NCBI RefSeq assembly: GCF_000802385.1
Contig: NZ_JTDN01000001.1
Coordinates: 69,501-133,500 of the forward strand
Direction: 5' to 3'
Origin: Croceibacterium mercuriale
GTDB taxonomy: Bacteria > Pseudomonadota > Alphaproteobacteria > Sphingomonadales > Sphingomonadaceae
DNA: 64,000 nucleotides
The translations under genes were made by a program, and so were the position numbers. The notes beneath the pieces were generated by a model that was not told the origin of the DNA, did no database searches, and saw nothing but the letters and a program-made list of their open reading frames with translations. Below, one piece after another: positions 39,050-47,907 of the stretch. Each line of letters opens with the position of its first letter. Position 1 is the first letter of the stretch.

Positions 39050-39646
39050 ATGGACGACCTGACCCGCGCTGTGGAGGCGGCCCTGTTCGCAGCCGAAGCA
39101 CCCATGACCACCGACCAGCTTGCCGCCCTGCTGAACGGCGCCGCCGTCCTGCCGGCGCTGCATGCGCTGGTCGATGATTATGCGGAGCGCGGCGTGCATC
39201 TGGTGGAGCGCGGCGGGCGGTGGCAGTTCCAGACCGCGCCCGACCTTGCCCACCTGCTGCGCCGCACGCGCGAGCAGCCGCGCCGTTTGAGCCGCGCAGC
39301 GACCGAGGTGCTGGCGATCATCGCCTATCACGAGCCGGTCAGCCGCGCGCAGATCGAGGCGATCCGCGGCGTGCAGACGGCCAAGGGCACGCTGGATGTG
39401 CTGCTGGAAGCAGGCTGGGTGCGGGTGGCCGGGCGGCGCGACGTTCCGGGCCGGCCGGTCATCTATGCCACCACGGCCGACTTCCTGAGCCACTTCGGCC
39501 TGGCGAGCCGGCGCGACCTGCCCGGGATCGACGAGCTGCGCGCCGCCGGCCTGCTCGACCCTGTCGACGAGGCGTTCGAGGCGCTGGCGCGGGGCGAGGA
39601 AGCGGACGAGCAGGGCGCGCTGGAAAAGGGTGGGGAAAGCGCCTAG
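39050..39646 (+). CDS. scpB: Segregation and condensation protein B
   Basis: A 198-residue ScpB with two winged-helix domains: the first opens with AVEAALFAAEAPMTTDQLAA, and the second contains SRAATEVLAIIAYHEPVSRAQIE and IRGVQTAKGTLDVLLEAGWV. It dimerises on ScpA in the SMC complex. It starts 7 nt after scpA. The last 30 residues are acidic and variable. Confidence 0.93.
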   Translation: MDDLTRAVEAALFAAEAPMTTDQLAALLNGAAVLPALHALVDDYAERGVHLVERGGRWQFQTAPDLAHLLRRTREQPRRLSRAATEVLAIIAYHEPVSRAQIEAIRGVQTAKGTLDVLLEAGWVRVAGRRDVPGRPVIYATTADFLSHFGLASRRDLPGIDELRAAGLLDPVDEAFEALARGEEADEQGALEKGGESA

Positions 39647-39677
39647 ACTCGGTGAAACGTTACGGAGTTTTGCCATC

Positions 39678-39935
39678 GTGAGCCTCGGACCCTTCCAGAT
39701 CCTGATCATCGCGCTCGTCATCCTGGTGCTGTTCGGCCGCGGCCGGATCAGCGAGATGATGGGCGATTTCGGCAAGGGTGTAAAAAGCTTCAAGCAGGGC
39801 CTGAACGAGGAGGACGCGCGGACCGACCCGCCTGCGGCGCCGCAGCGCATCGAAGGACCGGTGCCGGTCACCCGCACCGCCACCTCGGACGATGCCGTGA
39901 TCGACGCGCAGCCCGTCGACAAGACCCCGGTCTGA
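39678..39935 (+). CDS. tatA: Twin-arginine translocase subunit TatA
   Basis: An 85-residue protein: one short membrane helix (about 5-20), the FGRGRISEMMGDFGKGVKSFKQG amphipathic segment (split at the Gly hinge after the helix), and an acidic, Pro-rich tail. It oligomerises to form the Tat pore. The GTG at 39678 is selected because it gives the family N-terminus (SLGPFQILIIAL) and has ACGGAG upstream; an upstream ATG would add about 16 unlikely residues. Confidence 0.9.
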   Translation: MSLGPFQILIIALVILVLFGRGRISEMMGDFGKGVKSFKQGLNEEDARTDPPAAPQRIEGPVPVTRTATSDDAVIDAQPVDKTPV

Positions 39936-39962
39936 CCCGCGGCCGATCGGAGAGGTTGAAGC

Positions 39963-40403
39963 GTGCTGGACATCGGTGCCACCGAACTATTGCTGATCGT
40001 GGTCGTTGCGGTGGTCGTGATCGGCCCCAAGGACCTGCCGCTCGCATTGCGCACTGCGGGCAAGTGGATCGGCCAGATGCGTCGCCTGTCCAACCATTTC
40101 CGCGCCGGGCTCGATGCCATGATCCGCGAATCGGAGATGGCCGAAATGGAAAAGAAATGGCGCGATCAGAACGAGAAGATCATGCAGGCGCAGGCTGGCG
40201 GCGCCACAGCCGAGACGGCCGCCTTGCCTGACGCGACCGCGCCTGCGGCCCCGCCGGTCCAGGCCGAACCGATCATGAGCGATCCTGCCGAAGCGCCGCC
40301 CGCGCCTGCGGAGCCGGCCGTGATCGCGCCGCCTCCGGTCCCGGCTCCGGCGACGGCTGAACCGGCACACTCGCCGGCCCTGGCCGAGGAACCGCGGGCA
40401 TGA
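39963..40403 (+). CDS. tatB: Twin-arginine translocase subunit TatB
   Basis: A 146-residue TatB: an N-terminal helix beginning MLDIGATELLLI, the VIGPKDLPLALRTAGKWIG hinge and amphipathic helix, then a long Ala/Pro-rich tail (about 75-146). TatB with TatC recognises twin-Arg signal peptides. The start codon is GTG, 27 nt after tatA. The stop overlaps tatC by 4 nt (ATGA). Confidence 0.92.
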   Translation: MLDIGATELLLIVVVAVVVIGPKDLPLALRTAGKWIGQMRRLSNHFRAGLDAMIRESEMAEMEKKWRDQNEKIMQAQAGGATAETAALPDATAPAAPPVQAEPIMSDPAEAPPAPAEPAVIAPPPVPAPATAEPAHSPALAEEPRA

Positions 40404-41224
40404 AGCCGCTGAAGCCCTTCAGCCTTGCGGATATCGACGACACGCAGGCGCCGCTGCTCGATCATCTGATCGAACTGCGCTCCCGCCTCCTGCGCGCGAT
40501 CATGGCGCTGGCAGTCTCGTTCGCCGTGTGCATGTATTTCGCGGAGGACATCTTCGCCCTGCTGGTGCGGCCGCTGGCCTACGCCTTCCCGGACGGGGAA
40601 GGGCGGCTGGTCTATACCAAGCTGTACGAGGCGTTCTTCGTGGAGATCAAGGTCGGTCTGTTTGCCGCCTTCTTCGTCAGCTTCCCGATCATCGCCAACC
40701 AGCTGTGGGCCTTCATCGCGCCGGGCCTGTATGCGAAGGAGAAGAAGGCGTTTCTGCCGTTCCTGATCGCGACGCCGGTGCTGTTCGCGATGGGGGCGTC
40801 GCTGGCCTATTTCGTGGTCATGCCGACGGCATTCCGCTGGTTCCTGGGCTTCCAGGGGGTCACCTCCGGCCTGCAGCAGGAAGCGCTGCCGGCGATGGGC
40901 GACTACCTCGACCTGGTGATGCGCTTCATCCTCGCCTTCGGCATCAGCTTCCTGCTGCCGGTCCTGCTGATGCTGCTGAACCGGGCCGGCCTGGTCACGC
41001 GCTCGCAGCTGGTGACCTCCCGCCGCTACATCATCGTGGGCATCACCATCGTCGCCGCCGTCATCACGCCGCCTGACGTGGTCAGCCAGCTGATGCTGGC
41101 CATCCCGCTGTGGATCCTGTTCGAGGCCACCATGGTGCTGATGAAGATCTACGAAAAGCGCGACGCCGCCGAACGCGCCGCGCGCGAGGCCGAGGCCGTG
41201 CTGGACGAGGCCCCGGCGGAATAA
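40400..41224 (+). CDS. tatC: Twin-arginine translocase subunit TatC
   Basis: A 274-residue protein with six membrane helices. Landmarks are the cytoplasmic N-terminus with PLLDHLIELRSRLLRAI, the periplasmic loop Glu/Pro region (FWAFIAPGLY-like, here LWAFIAPGLYAKEKK), and SRRYIIVGITIVAAVITPPDVVSQ. It is the signal-peptide receptor of the Tat pathway. Several likely Tat-related cargo candidates are near, for example the twin-Arg-like lipoprotein at 33.6 kb, though that link is weak. Confidence 0.95.
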   Translation: MKPLKPFSLADIDDTQAPLLDHLIELRSRLLRAIMALAVSFAVCMYFAEDIFALLVRPLAYAFPDGEGRLVYTKLYEAFFVEIKVGLFAAFFVSFPIIANQLWAFIAPGLYAKEKKAFLPFLIATPVLFAMGASLAYFVVMPTAFRWFLGFQGVTSGLQQEALPAMGDYLDLVMRFILAFGISFLLPVLLMLLNRAGLVTRSQLVTSRRYIIVGITIVAAVITPPDVVSQLMLAIPLWILFEATMVLMKIYEKRDAAERAAREAEAVLDEAPAE

Positions 41225-41296
41225 AGCGCCGAACGGGCCGGGCAGGACCCGTAACCCCTTTGCGGGTTCGGCCGGCAGGCGCTAGCACATCTGACC

Positions 41297-41968
41297 ATGT
41301 TCGGATCGATCCTGCGCGCGCTTGTCTGGCTGGGCCTCGGCTTCATCGGCCTCAGCCTGGCGGCTGTGATCGTGTTCCGCTTCGTGCCGGTGCCGGTCAC
41401 CCTGACCATGCTGATGGATGACAACGGCATCACCAAGGACTGGGAACCGCTCAGCCGCATAGACCGCACGATGGTGGGCGCGGTGATTGCCGGGGAGGAC
41501 GCCAAGTTCTGCACCCATGACGGTTTCGACCGGGAAGCGATCGAGCAGGCCTTCCGCCGCAACATGGCGGGAGAGCGGTTGCGCGGCGGTTCCACCATCA
41601 GTCAGCAGACCGCCAAGAACGTGTTCCTGTGGCAGGGCGGCGGCTACTTCCGCAAGGGGCTGGAGGCCTGGTTCACCGTGCTGATCGAGCAGCTGTGGGG
41701 CAAGCGCAGGATCATGGAGGTGTATCTCAACGTGGCGGAAACTGGCATCGGCACCTATGGCGTGGCTGCCGGGGCCGAACGCTACTACCACCATTCCGCC
41801 GCGCGCCTGTCCGCCAGCGAGGCGGCGCGCATGGCGGCGGTGCTGCCGTTGCCCAAGGAACGCGCAGTGGTCAGCCCGACCGGGTTTACCCGCCGCTACG
41901 GCAACAGCATCCGGGCGCGGCTTGGCATTGTCCGCCGTGACCGGCTCGACAGCTGCATCTACGGCTAG
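41297..41968 (+). CDS. mtgA: Monofunctional peptidoglycan glycosyltransferase
   Basis: A 223-residue GT51 enzyme with one N-terminal membrane anchor (about 6-30). The catalytic Glu is in AGEDAKFCTHDGFD, followed by GGSTISQQTAKNVFL, KRRIMEVYLNVAETG and GVAAGAERYY, all standard GT51 motifs. No transpeptidase domain, hence the monofunctional form. It polymerises lipid II into glycan strands. It lies 72 nt after tatC and 4 nt before the zinc exporter gene. Confidence 0.95.
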   Translation: MFGSILRALVWLGLGFIGLSLAAVIVFRFVPVPVTLTMLMDDNGITKDWEPLSRIDRTMVGAVIAGEDAKFCTHDGFDREAIEQAFRRNMAGERLRGGSTISQQTAKNVFLWQGGGYFRKGLEAWFTVLIEQLWGKRRIMEVYLNVAETGIGTYGVAAGAERYYHHSAARLSASEAARMAAVLPLPKERAVVSPTGFTRRYGNSIRARLGIVRRDRLDSCIYG

Positions 41969-41972
41969 CGCA

Positions 41973-42896
41973 ATGGGCGCGCACCACCATCATCACGGGC
42001 ATACCCACGGCCATGGGCACGGGCATCAGCCCGCCAGCTATGGCCGGGCCTTCGCCATCGGCGTGGTGCTGAACACGCTGTTCGTGGTGGTGGAAGCGGG
42101 CTTCGGCTTCTGGTCGGGCTCGATGGCGCTGGTCGCCGATGCCGGGCACAACCTGTCCGATGTGCTCAGCCTCGCCGTGGCCTGGGCTGCCAGCGTGGCC
42201 AGCGCCAGACCCGCCAATGCGCGCTTCACCTGGGGCTACAAGTCCAGCTCGATCCTGGCGGCGCTCGCCAATGCCGGGCTGCTGCTGGTGGCGCTGGGTG
42301 CGATCCTGTTCGAAACGGTGCAGCGGCTGGCCGATCCCGCACCGGTGGCCGGCTGGACCATGATCGTGGTCGCCGGGATCGGTATCGTCGTGAACGGGGC
42401 GACGGCGCTGCTGTTCGCAGGGGGCGGTCACGACCTCAACATCCGCGGCGCGTTCCTGCACATGGCGGCCGATGCGCTGGTCAGCCTGGGCGTGGTGATC
42501 GCCGGCGTGGCCATCCTGCTGACCGGCGCGTGGTGGGTCGATCCTCTGACCAGCCTGGTGATCGTGGCCGCGATCGGCTGGGGCACCTGGGGGCTGTTGA
42601 GGGACAGCCTGCGGATGGGCCTGCTCGCCGTTCCGCCATCGATCGACGAGACCGCGGTGCGCGGCTACCTGGCCGGGTTGCCCGGCGTCACGCAGGTGCA
42701 CGATCTGCATATCTGGCCGATGAGCACCACCGAGACCGCCCTGAGCGTGCATCTGGTGATGCCATGCGGCAGTGATGACGGCTTCCTGCACGATCTGGCC
42801 CACCGGCTGGAGCATCGCTTCGGCATTGGTCACACCACGGTGCAGGTGGAGCGGGGAAGCGGGCACCCCTGCGTACTGGAAGACGGACACGTCTGA
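41973..42896 (+). CDS. Cation diffusion facilitator, zinc exporter type
   Basis: A 307-residue CDF protein. Ten His fall within residues 4-18, a metal-collecting tail. Six membrane helices follow, with the two transport-site pairs (His/Asp in VADAGHNLSDV and HMAADALVSLGVV), and a cytoplasmic C-terminal domain (VTQVHDLHIWPMSTTETALSVH). These are features of the CzcD/ZitB Zn2+/H+ antiporters. The ATG at 41973 is 4 nt after the mtgA stop. Confidence 0.92.
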   Translation: MGAHHHHHGHTHGHGHGHQPASYGRAFAIGVVLNTLFVVVEAGFGFWSGSMALVADAGHNLSDVLSLAVAWAASVASARPANARFTWGYKSSSILAALANAGLLLVALGAILFETVQRLADPAPVAGWTMIVVAGIGIVVNGATALLFAGGGHDLNIRGAFLHMAADALVSLGVVIAGVAILLTGAWWVDPLTSLVIVAAIGWGTWGLLRDSLRMGLLAVPPSIDETAVRGYLAGLPGVTQVHDLHIWPMSTTETALSVHLVMPCGSDDGFLHDLAHRLEHRFGIGHTTVQVERGSGHPCVLEDGHV

Positions 42897-43093
42897 TCAG
42901 CCGGGCGAAAGCGGCCCCATCATGCTGCTCCAGATGGCCGCGCCCGCGGGGGCAGCAGCCAGAGCGAGAGCACAGGCAAGAACTGGAAAAACCCGGAAGA
43001 TACGCAACGGACGGCTCCTGCAAAATGGCAGGAGCATGGTGGTCGGCGAAGCGCTGAAGCCGCGTGAACATACGCGGTTAACAAAATTGTGCG

Positions 43094-43120
43094 CCGGGCG
43101 GCACGTGCAGTGCCGCCCGG
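43094..43120 (-). terminator. Stem-loop downstream of clpX
   Basis: CCGGGCGGCA and TGCCGCCCGG form a perfect 10-bp stem with a 7-nt loop, starting 15 nt after the clpX stop. On the minus strand it is followed by CGCACAATTTTG, so the T tract is short and displaced. Likely an intrinsic terminator or RNA-stabilising hairpin. The remaining 42.9-43.09 kb gap shows no supported gene. Confidence 0.7.
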
Positions 43121-43135
43121 GCTCAATTCACCTGA

Positions 43136-44404
43136 TCAGGCGGCAGCTTCCTGCTGCTTGCCTTCGCTGCTGACCACCCGGACAGGTTCCTTGCGGCCCT
43201 CGACCACCTCGTGATCGACGACCACCTCGGTCACATCGTCCATGCCGGGCAGGTCGAACATCGTGTCGAGCAGGATCGCCTCGACGATGGAGCGCAGGCC
43301 GCGGGCGCCGGTCTTGCGCTTGATCGCCTTCTTGGCGATCGCCTCCAGCGCCTCGTCCGTGAAGGTCAGCTTCACGTCTTCCAGCTCGAACAGCTTGGCA
43401 TACTGCTTGGCCAGCGCGTTCTTGGGCTCCTTCAGGATCATGACCAGCGCCGGCACGTCCAGGTCGTGCAGGGTGGCGATCACCGGCAGGCGGCCGACGA
43501 ATTCGGGAATCAGGCCGAACCGCAGCAGATCCTCGGGCTCCGTCTGCATCAGCATCTCGCCGATCTTGCGCTGTTCGGGATCAGCGACATGCGCGCCGAA
43601 GCCGATCGAACGCTTCTGCAGGCGATCGCCGATGATCTTTTCCAAGCCGGCAAAGGCGCCACCGCAGATGAACAGGATGTTGGTCGTGTCCACCTGCAGG
43701 AATTCCTGCTGCGGATGCTTGCGCCCGCCCTGCGGCGGCACGCTGGCCGTGGTGCCTTCCATCAGCTTCAGCAGCGCCTGCTGCACGCCTTCACCGCTGA
43801 CGTCGCGCGTAATGGACGGGTTCTCCGCCTTGCGCGTGATCTTGTCGATCTCGTCGATGTAGACGATGCCCTGCTGTGCCTTTTCGACATTGTAGTCGCT
43901 GGCCTGCAGCAGCTTCAGGATGATGTTCTCCACATCCTCGCCGACATAGCCGGCCTCCGTCAGCGTGGTGGCATCGGCCATGGTGAAGGGCACGTCGAAG
44001 GTGCGTGCCAGCGTCTGCGCCAGCAGCGTCTTGCCCGAACCGGTGGGGCCGATCAGCAGGATGTTCGACTTCGCCAGCTCGACATCGCCCGACTTGCCCG
44101 AATGCTTCAGCCGCTTGTAGTGATTGTGCACCGCGACGGAGAGCACGCGCTTCGCCTTCTCCTGTCCGATCACATAATCGTTCAGGGTGTCGCAGATCTC
44201 GCGCGGGGAGGTGACTTCGCCGTCCTTGCGTCCGGCGATGCCGCCCTTGGCTTCTTCCCGGATGATGTCGTTGCACAGCTCGACGCATTCATCGCAGATG
44301 AACACGGTGGGGCCGGCAATCAGCTTGCGAACCTCGTGCTGGCTCTTGCCGCAGAAGCTGCAGTAAAGGGTGCTCTTGCTGTCCGATCCGCTCAATTTGG
44401 TCAT
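43136..44404 (-). CDS. clpX: ATP-dependent Clp protease ATPase subunit ClpX
   Basis: A 422-residue AAA+ unfoldase. The N-terminal zinc-binding domain has CSFCGKS and ICDECVELC; Walker A is GPTGSGKT near residue 120, Walker B includes IVYIDEID, the ClpP-docking IGF loop is in RSIGFGAHV, and the sensor-2 Arg is in TGARGLRSI. It recognises tagged substrates and feeds them to ClpP. Upstream are 191 nt without a gene and then an acyltransferase gene, so clpX is not directly next to clpP here and must have its own promoter or depend on readthrough. Confidence 0.97.
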   Translation of the reverse strand: MTKLSGSDSKSTLYCSFCGKSQHEVRKLIAGPTVFICDECVELCNDIIREEAKGGIAGRKDGEVTSPREICDTLNDYVIGQEKAKRVLSVAVHNHYKRLKHSGKSGDVELAKSNILLIGPTGSGKTLLAQTLARTFDVPFTMADATTLTEAGYVGEDVENIILKLLQASDYNVEKAQQGIVYIDEIDKITRKAENPSITRDVSGEGVQQALLKLMEGTTASVPPQGGRKHPQQEFLQVDTTNILFICGGAFAGLEKIIGDRLQKRSIGFGAHVADPEQRKIGEMLMQTEPEDLLRFGLIPEFVGRLPVIATLHDLDVPALVMILKEPKNALAKQYAKLFELEDVKLTFTDEALEAIAKKAIKRKTGARGLRSIVEAILLDTMFDLPGMDDVTEVVVDHEVVEGRKEPVRVVSSEGKQQEAAA

Positions 44405-44595
44405 ACTCTCGTCCGATGGCCCGGCAAGGGGCCGGGAAAACTCGTGGGTAATGTAGGCAGGGCAAGGACAAGATCAATCGCGAGTTGCCCGAGCTGGTCG
44501 CCTAACCGGGAGTTGGGGTTAGTCCTACCGAATGCCAAGCGGCCGTAGCAGCGCTTATGCGCCAGGTCATCTTTACCCGACCATCGCCCACCCGC

Positions 44596-45522
44596 TCAAG
44601 GTGCGGAAGCGGCCGGAAGCCTGCGAAAACCCCGCATGAGCGGGCGTTCGACGCACACCGTGAGGATGCCCGCAACCGCCAGTGAGATGACAAGCGCGAC
44701 CACCTTCGCGAGGGGATTCTGATCGACATTCGCGACTTGCTCCATCAGCATGAAGACAGGCATGTGGGCAAGATAAAGCGTGTAGGAAAGTGTTCCTAGC
44801 AACTGGATCGGCGGGGTGGAGAGGGCCGTGTTGCTATGACGACCGGCCAGAATGCTCGCGCACGCGAAGAATGGGGCGGTAAACGCCACGACCGGGGCGT
44901 ACTGCGCGGCAGTCATCGACAAGCCAAGCAGACCTACCGGCAGGAGCATGGGCACCTTTAGGTCGAAACCGGAACGGTAAAGCAGGTACCCGCCCGACAG
45001 ACCAAACAGGGCGCGCAGAGGATACACCCAGAGCGTCTCAACCCATATGTCCGCCAATCCCAGCCCGACCAGGGAAAGGACCAGCAGCGGGCGGACGGCT
45101 TTCTGCGGGATCCTGACGCCGGAAAGCACCGCGATGACCGGAAGATAGAACTCCCAGGATACGCTCCACGACGGGCTGTTGATGGGCGTCTGCCCCAACC
45201 AAGGCACGGCAGCCAGCGCCTCTAACGGGTGGGGCTCGTCGCTCGATACGAGCACTGCCATGAGCAGAGTGATATAGAAGACCGGTGAGAGCCGCCAGAA
45301 CCGTCGGTAAAGAAACCGACCAGGATCAATGCCATTGCGCGCCGAATAGGCGAGGACGAACCCGCTCAACAGAAAAAATACATCCACGGCCAGCGGAAAC
45401 TGAACTCCGGCCCAGCCGTGCCGCGCGGTGAACGAGTTGAAACCGAAGTGGAACAGTACGACGCCAAGCGCAAGGACCCCGCGCAGGCCGTCCAGTTCCT
45501 TCCAATGTTCCCGCTGCTGCAC
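44596..45522 (-). CDS. Acyltransferase family 3 membrane protein
   Basis: A 308-residue multi-helix membrane protein of the OafA/NolL-type acyltransferase 3 family. The N-terminal signature ELDGLRGVLALGVVLFHFG holds the conserved Arg and His, and FFLLSGFVLAY and YRRFWRLSPVFY follow. These enzymes O-acetylate or succinylate surface glycans. The gene is visibly lower in GC than its neighbours, with many A/T-ending codons, which suggests transfer. The start is a GTG lying in one arm of an inverted repeat. It stands between clpP and clpX. Confidence 0.85.
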   Translation of the reverse strand: MQQREHWKELDGLRGVLALGVVLFHFGFNSFTARHGWAGVQFPLAVDVFFLLSGFVLAYSARNGIDPGRFLYRRFWRLSPVFYITLLMAVLVSSDEPHPLEALAAVPWLGQTPINSPSWSVSWEFYLPVIAVLSGVRIPQKAVRPLLVLSLVGLGLADIWVETLWVYPLRALFGLSGGYLLYRSGFDLKVPMLLPVGLLGLSMTAAQYAPVVAFTAPFFACASILAGRHSNTALSTPPIQLLGTLSYTLYLAHMPVFMLMEQVANVDQNPLAKVVALVISLAVAGILTVCVERPLMRGFRRLPAASAP

Positions 45523-45552
45523 ATCTCGCGTCTAACGCACGATGTGCAGCAG
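45514..45552. repeat. Perfect 12-bp inverted repeat between clpP and the acyltransferase gene
   Basis: CTGCTGCACATC at 45514-45525 and GATGTGCAGCAG at 45541-45552 are exact reverse complements with a 15-nt loop. One arm covers the GTG start of the acyltransferase gene; the other ends 17 nt before the clpP stop. On RNA this would form a hairpin after clpP that hides the acyltransferase start. There is no T tract. Confidence 0.75.
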
Positions 45553-45568
45553 GTAAACCGGGAAGCCC

Positions 45569-46261
45569 CTACTCTGGCGCGCCGCCCGTGCCGCTTTCCT
45601 TGCCTGCTTCCTGGTCCTTCGGCCGGTGCGCGAACACCTTGTCGACCAGGCCGAAGGCCAGCGCCTCGTCCGCCTCCAGGAAGGTGTCGCGGTCCATCGC
45701 CCGCTCGATCTCGTCCAGCGTCTTGCCGGTATACTGCACGTAAAGATCGTTCATCCGCTTGCGGATCCGCAGGATTTCCCGCGCCTGGATCTCGATGTCG
45801 GACGCCATGCCGCGGGCACCGCCGCTGGGCTGGTGAATCATGATGCGGGCATTGGGCAACGCCACGCGCATGCCTGGCTCGCCCGCGGCCAGCAGGAAGC
45901 TGCCCATGCTTGCCGCCTGGCCGACGCACACGGTCCGCACCTTCGGCTTGATGTACTGCATCGTGTCATGGATCGCCATGCCGGCCGTCACCACGCCGCC
46001 GGGCGAGTTGATGTACATCGAGATGTCCTGGCTGTTCTCGCTTTCCAGGAACAGCAGCTGGGCGACGATCAGCGAGGCCATGTTGTCCTCCACCTGGCCG
46101 GTCACGAACACGATGCGTTCGCGCAGCAGGCGGCTGAAAATGTCGAAGCTGCGCTCGCCCCGGCTGGTGCTTTCCACGACCACCGGCACCAGGGCACCGG
46201 TCACCGGATCCTGCCGGAACTGTCCCTGTGTACCATAGGCGTCGCCAAACACGTCGATCAT
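45569..46261 (-). CDS. clpP: ATP-dependent Clp protease proteolytic subunit
   Basis: A 230-residue serine peptidase. The catalytic triad is Ser in [11 protein letters not shown], His in IMIHQPSGG, and Asp in [13 protein letters not shown]. The N-terminal stretch and [16 protein letters not shown] match ClpP throughout. It degrades unfolded proteins delivered by ClpX or ClpA. The ATG at 46261 is used, with GGAAGG about 8 nt upstream; an in-frame TTG six codons earlier is unlikely. A 115-nt gap separates it from the divergent amidase. Confidence 0.97.
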   Translation of the reverse strand: MIDVFGDAYGTQGQFRQDPVTGALVPVVVESTSRGERSFDIFSRLLRERIVFVTGQVEDNMASLIVAQLLFLESENSQDISMYINSPGGVVTAGMAIHDTMQYIKPKVRTVCVGQAASMGSFLLAAGEPGMRVALPNARIMIHQPSGGARGMASDIEIQAREILRIRKRMNDLYVQYTGKTLDEIERAMDRDTFLEADEALAFGLVDKVFAHRPKDQEAGKESGTGGAPE

Positions 46262-46376
46262 TGCAAACCCTTCCGTCAAACAGGGCGCCTATGTCGCCCC
46301 TGCCTGCCGCCGGTTCAAGTGGCTTTGCAGCTGGCGGCATGCTTGCCTGCCACGCCATGTGTGGCAAGCTGGTCGC

Positions 46377-47845
46377 ATGACCCGCACCGCCATGCTCGCC
46401 GCCCTGTTGCTGTGTTCCGCCAAGCCGGTGCTGGCCGATCCGGCGGGCGATGCGCGACCTATCTGCGCCGCATCGCCGCGATCGACGATGCCGGACCGCG
46501 GCTCGATGCGGTGATCGTCACCAATTCGGATGCACCGGCCCACGCGCGTGCTGCGGCCGCGCTGCCGCTGGGCGGGCGGACCGTGCTGGTGAAGGACAAT
46601 ATCGAGACGCGCGAATGGCCGACCACTGCGGGATCGCTGGCGCTGGCGGGCAACCGCACCGGGCGTGACGCGCCGCTGATCGCCCGGCTGCGGGGTGCAG
46701 GCGGTGTGGTGCTGGGCAAGACCAACCTGTCCGAATGGGCCAACATCCGCTCCCCCCGGGCGACCAGCGGGTGGAGCGCGACCGGCGGGCTGGTGAAGAA
46801 CCCCCATGCCACCGACCGCAACAGCTGCGGCTCCTCCAGCGGGAGCGGGGCGGCGGTGGCGGCAGGCCTCGCCTGGGGTGCGATCGGGACAGAGACTGAC
46901 GGTTCGATCACCTGCCCGGCCAGCGTGAACGGCATCGTCGGCTTCAAGCCCACGCTGGGCCTCGTCAGCCGGACCCATGTGGTGCCGATCAGCCACAGCC
47001 AGGACACCGCCGGGCCGATGACCCGCAGCGTGGCCGATGCGGCGCTGCTGCTGACCGCCATTGCCGGCAGCGATCCGGCTGATCCGGCCACGATGGAGGC
47101 GGATGCGCGAAAGGCCGACTTCACCGACGGCCTTGCCGATGCCAGTCTGGCCGGGGTCGGCGTCGGCGTGCTGCGGCCGGCAGTGGGCAACAATCCCGCG
47201 GTCGCGGCCTTGTTCGATGCCGCGCTGGCCGATCTTGCCCGCGCCGGGGCCCGCATCGTGGAGATCGACTGGAGCCCGCCAGAGGAGCTGGGCCGGGACG
47301 AGTTTGCCACGCTGCTGTTCGAACTGCGCGAGGATCTGGGCATTTACCTGGCCGGCTCGCCTGCAGCCATTCCGGCCCGCAGTCTGGCGGATGTCATTGC
47401 CTTCAACCGCGCACATGGCGCGGAGGAATTGCGCTGGTTCGGGCAGGAGACCTTCGAGCAGGCCGAGGTGGCGACCGACCGCGCCGGCTATGAGCGGGCG
47501 CGCGCCAATGCGTTGCGGCTGGCCGGACCGGAGGGGATCGACCGTCTTCTGTCGGCGCATGGCGTGCAGGTGCTGGTTGCGCCCACGAGCGGCCCCGCCT
47601 GGGCCACCGATCTGGTCAATGGCGACAATTACGACGGATCGATCGGCGCCGGGTCGCTGGCCGCTGTGGCGGGGTACCCGCATCTCAGCGTGCCGATGGG
47701 TGCGGTGGAGCGGCTGCCGGTCGGGCTGTCGATCATCGGCGCGCGCTGGTCGGATGCCGCCGTGCTGCGCGCCGGGGCGGCGTATGAACGCGCGCGGACA
47801 GCTGTGCTGGCGGAGCCGGGCTTCAGGCCCTGGCAGGCCGACTAG
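46377..47845 (+). CDS. Amidase signature enzyme, signal peptide out of frame
   Basis: The body (from about 46457) is an amidase-signature hydrolase with the full Ser-cisSer-Lys triad: Lys in VLVKDNIETREW, the Gly/Ser loop SCGSSSGSGAAVAAG, and the nucleophile region TDGSITCPAS. A good signal peptide starts at the ATG at 46377 (MTRTAMLAALLL to VLADPAGDA), but it reads in frame 0 while the body is in frame 2, and frame 0 soon stops. Loss of one base near 46455 (or gain of CG in the GCGCG run) explains this. As written, the enzyme would lack its signal peptide or not be made. Substrate unknown. Confidence 0.75.
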
Positions 47846-47868
47846 GCGGCGGACAGGTTTCGCAGGCT

Positions 47869-47896
47869 GCCCCTGCCCTTGATGAAGGGCAGGGGC
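47869..47896. terminator. Shared hairpin between the convergent amidase and tig genes
   Basis: GCCCCTGCCCTT pairs perfectly with AAGGGCAGGGGC across a 4-nt GATG loop (12-bp stem) in the gap between two convergent stop codons. Neither side has a T tract, so it may act as a bidirectional terminator with help, or as an RNA 3'-end stabiliser. Confidence 0.6.
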
Positions 47897-47907
47897 GCGC
47901 GAGCGGG

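Noticed and set aside
42897-43093. Short open frames between the zinc exporter and clpX
   Set aside because: No ribosome binding site, odd composition and no recognisable protein. Only the stem-loop near clpX is supported.
45532-45567. A minus-strand peptide GFPVYLLHIVR followed by a stop, directly after clpP
   Set aside because: It looks like the C-terminus of a small membrane protein and might be the relic of a gene displaced by the acyltransferase, but 11 residues are too few to support a feature.
46262-46279. TTG start six codons upstream for clpP
   Set aside because: The ATG at 46261 has a better-placed ribosome binding site and gives the family N-terminus.
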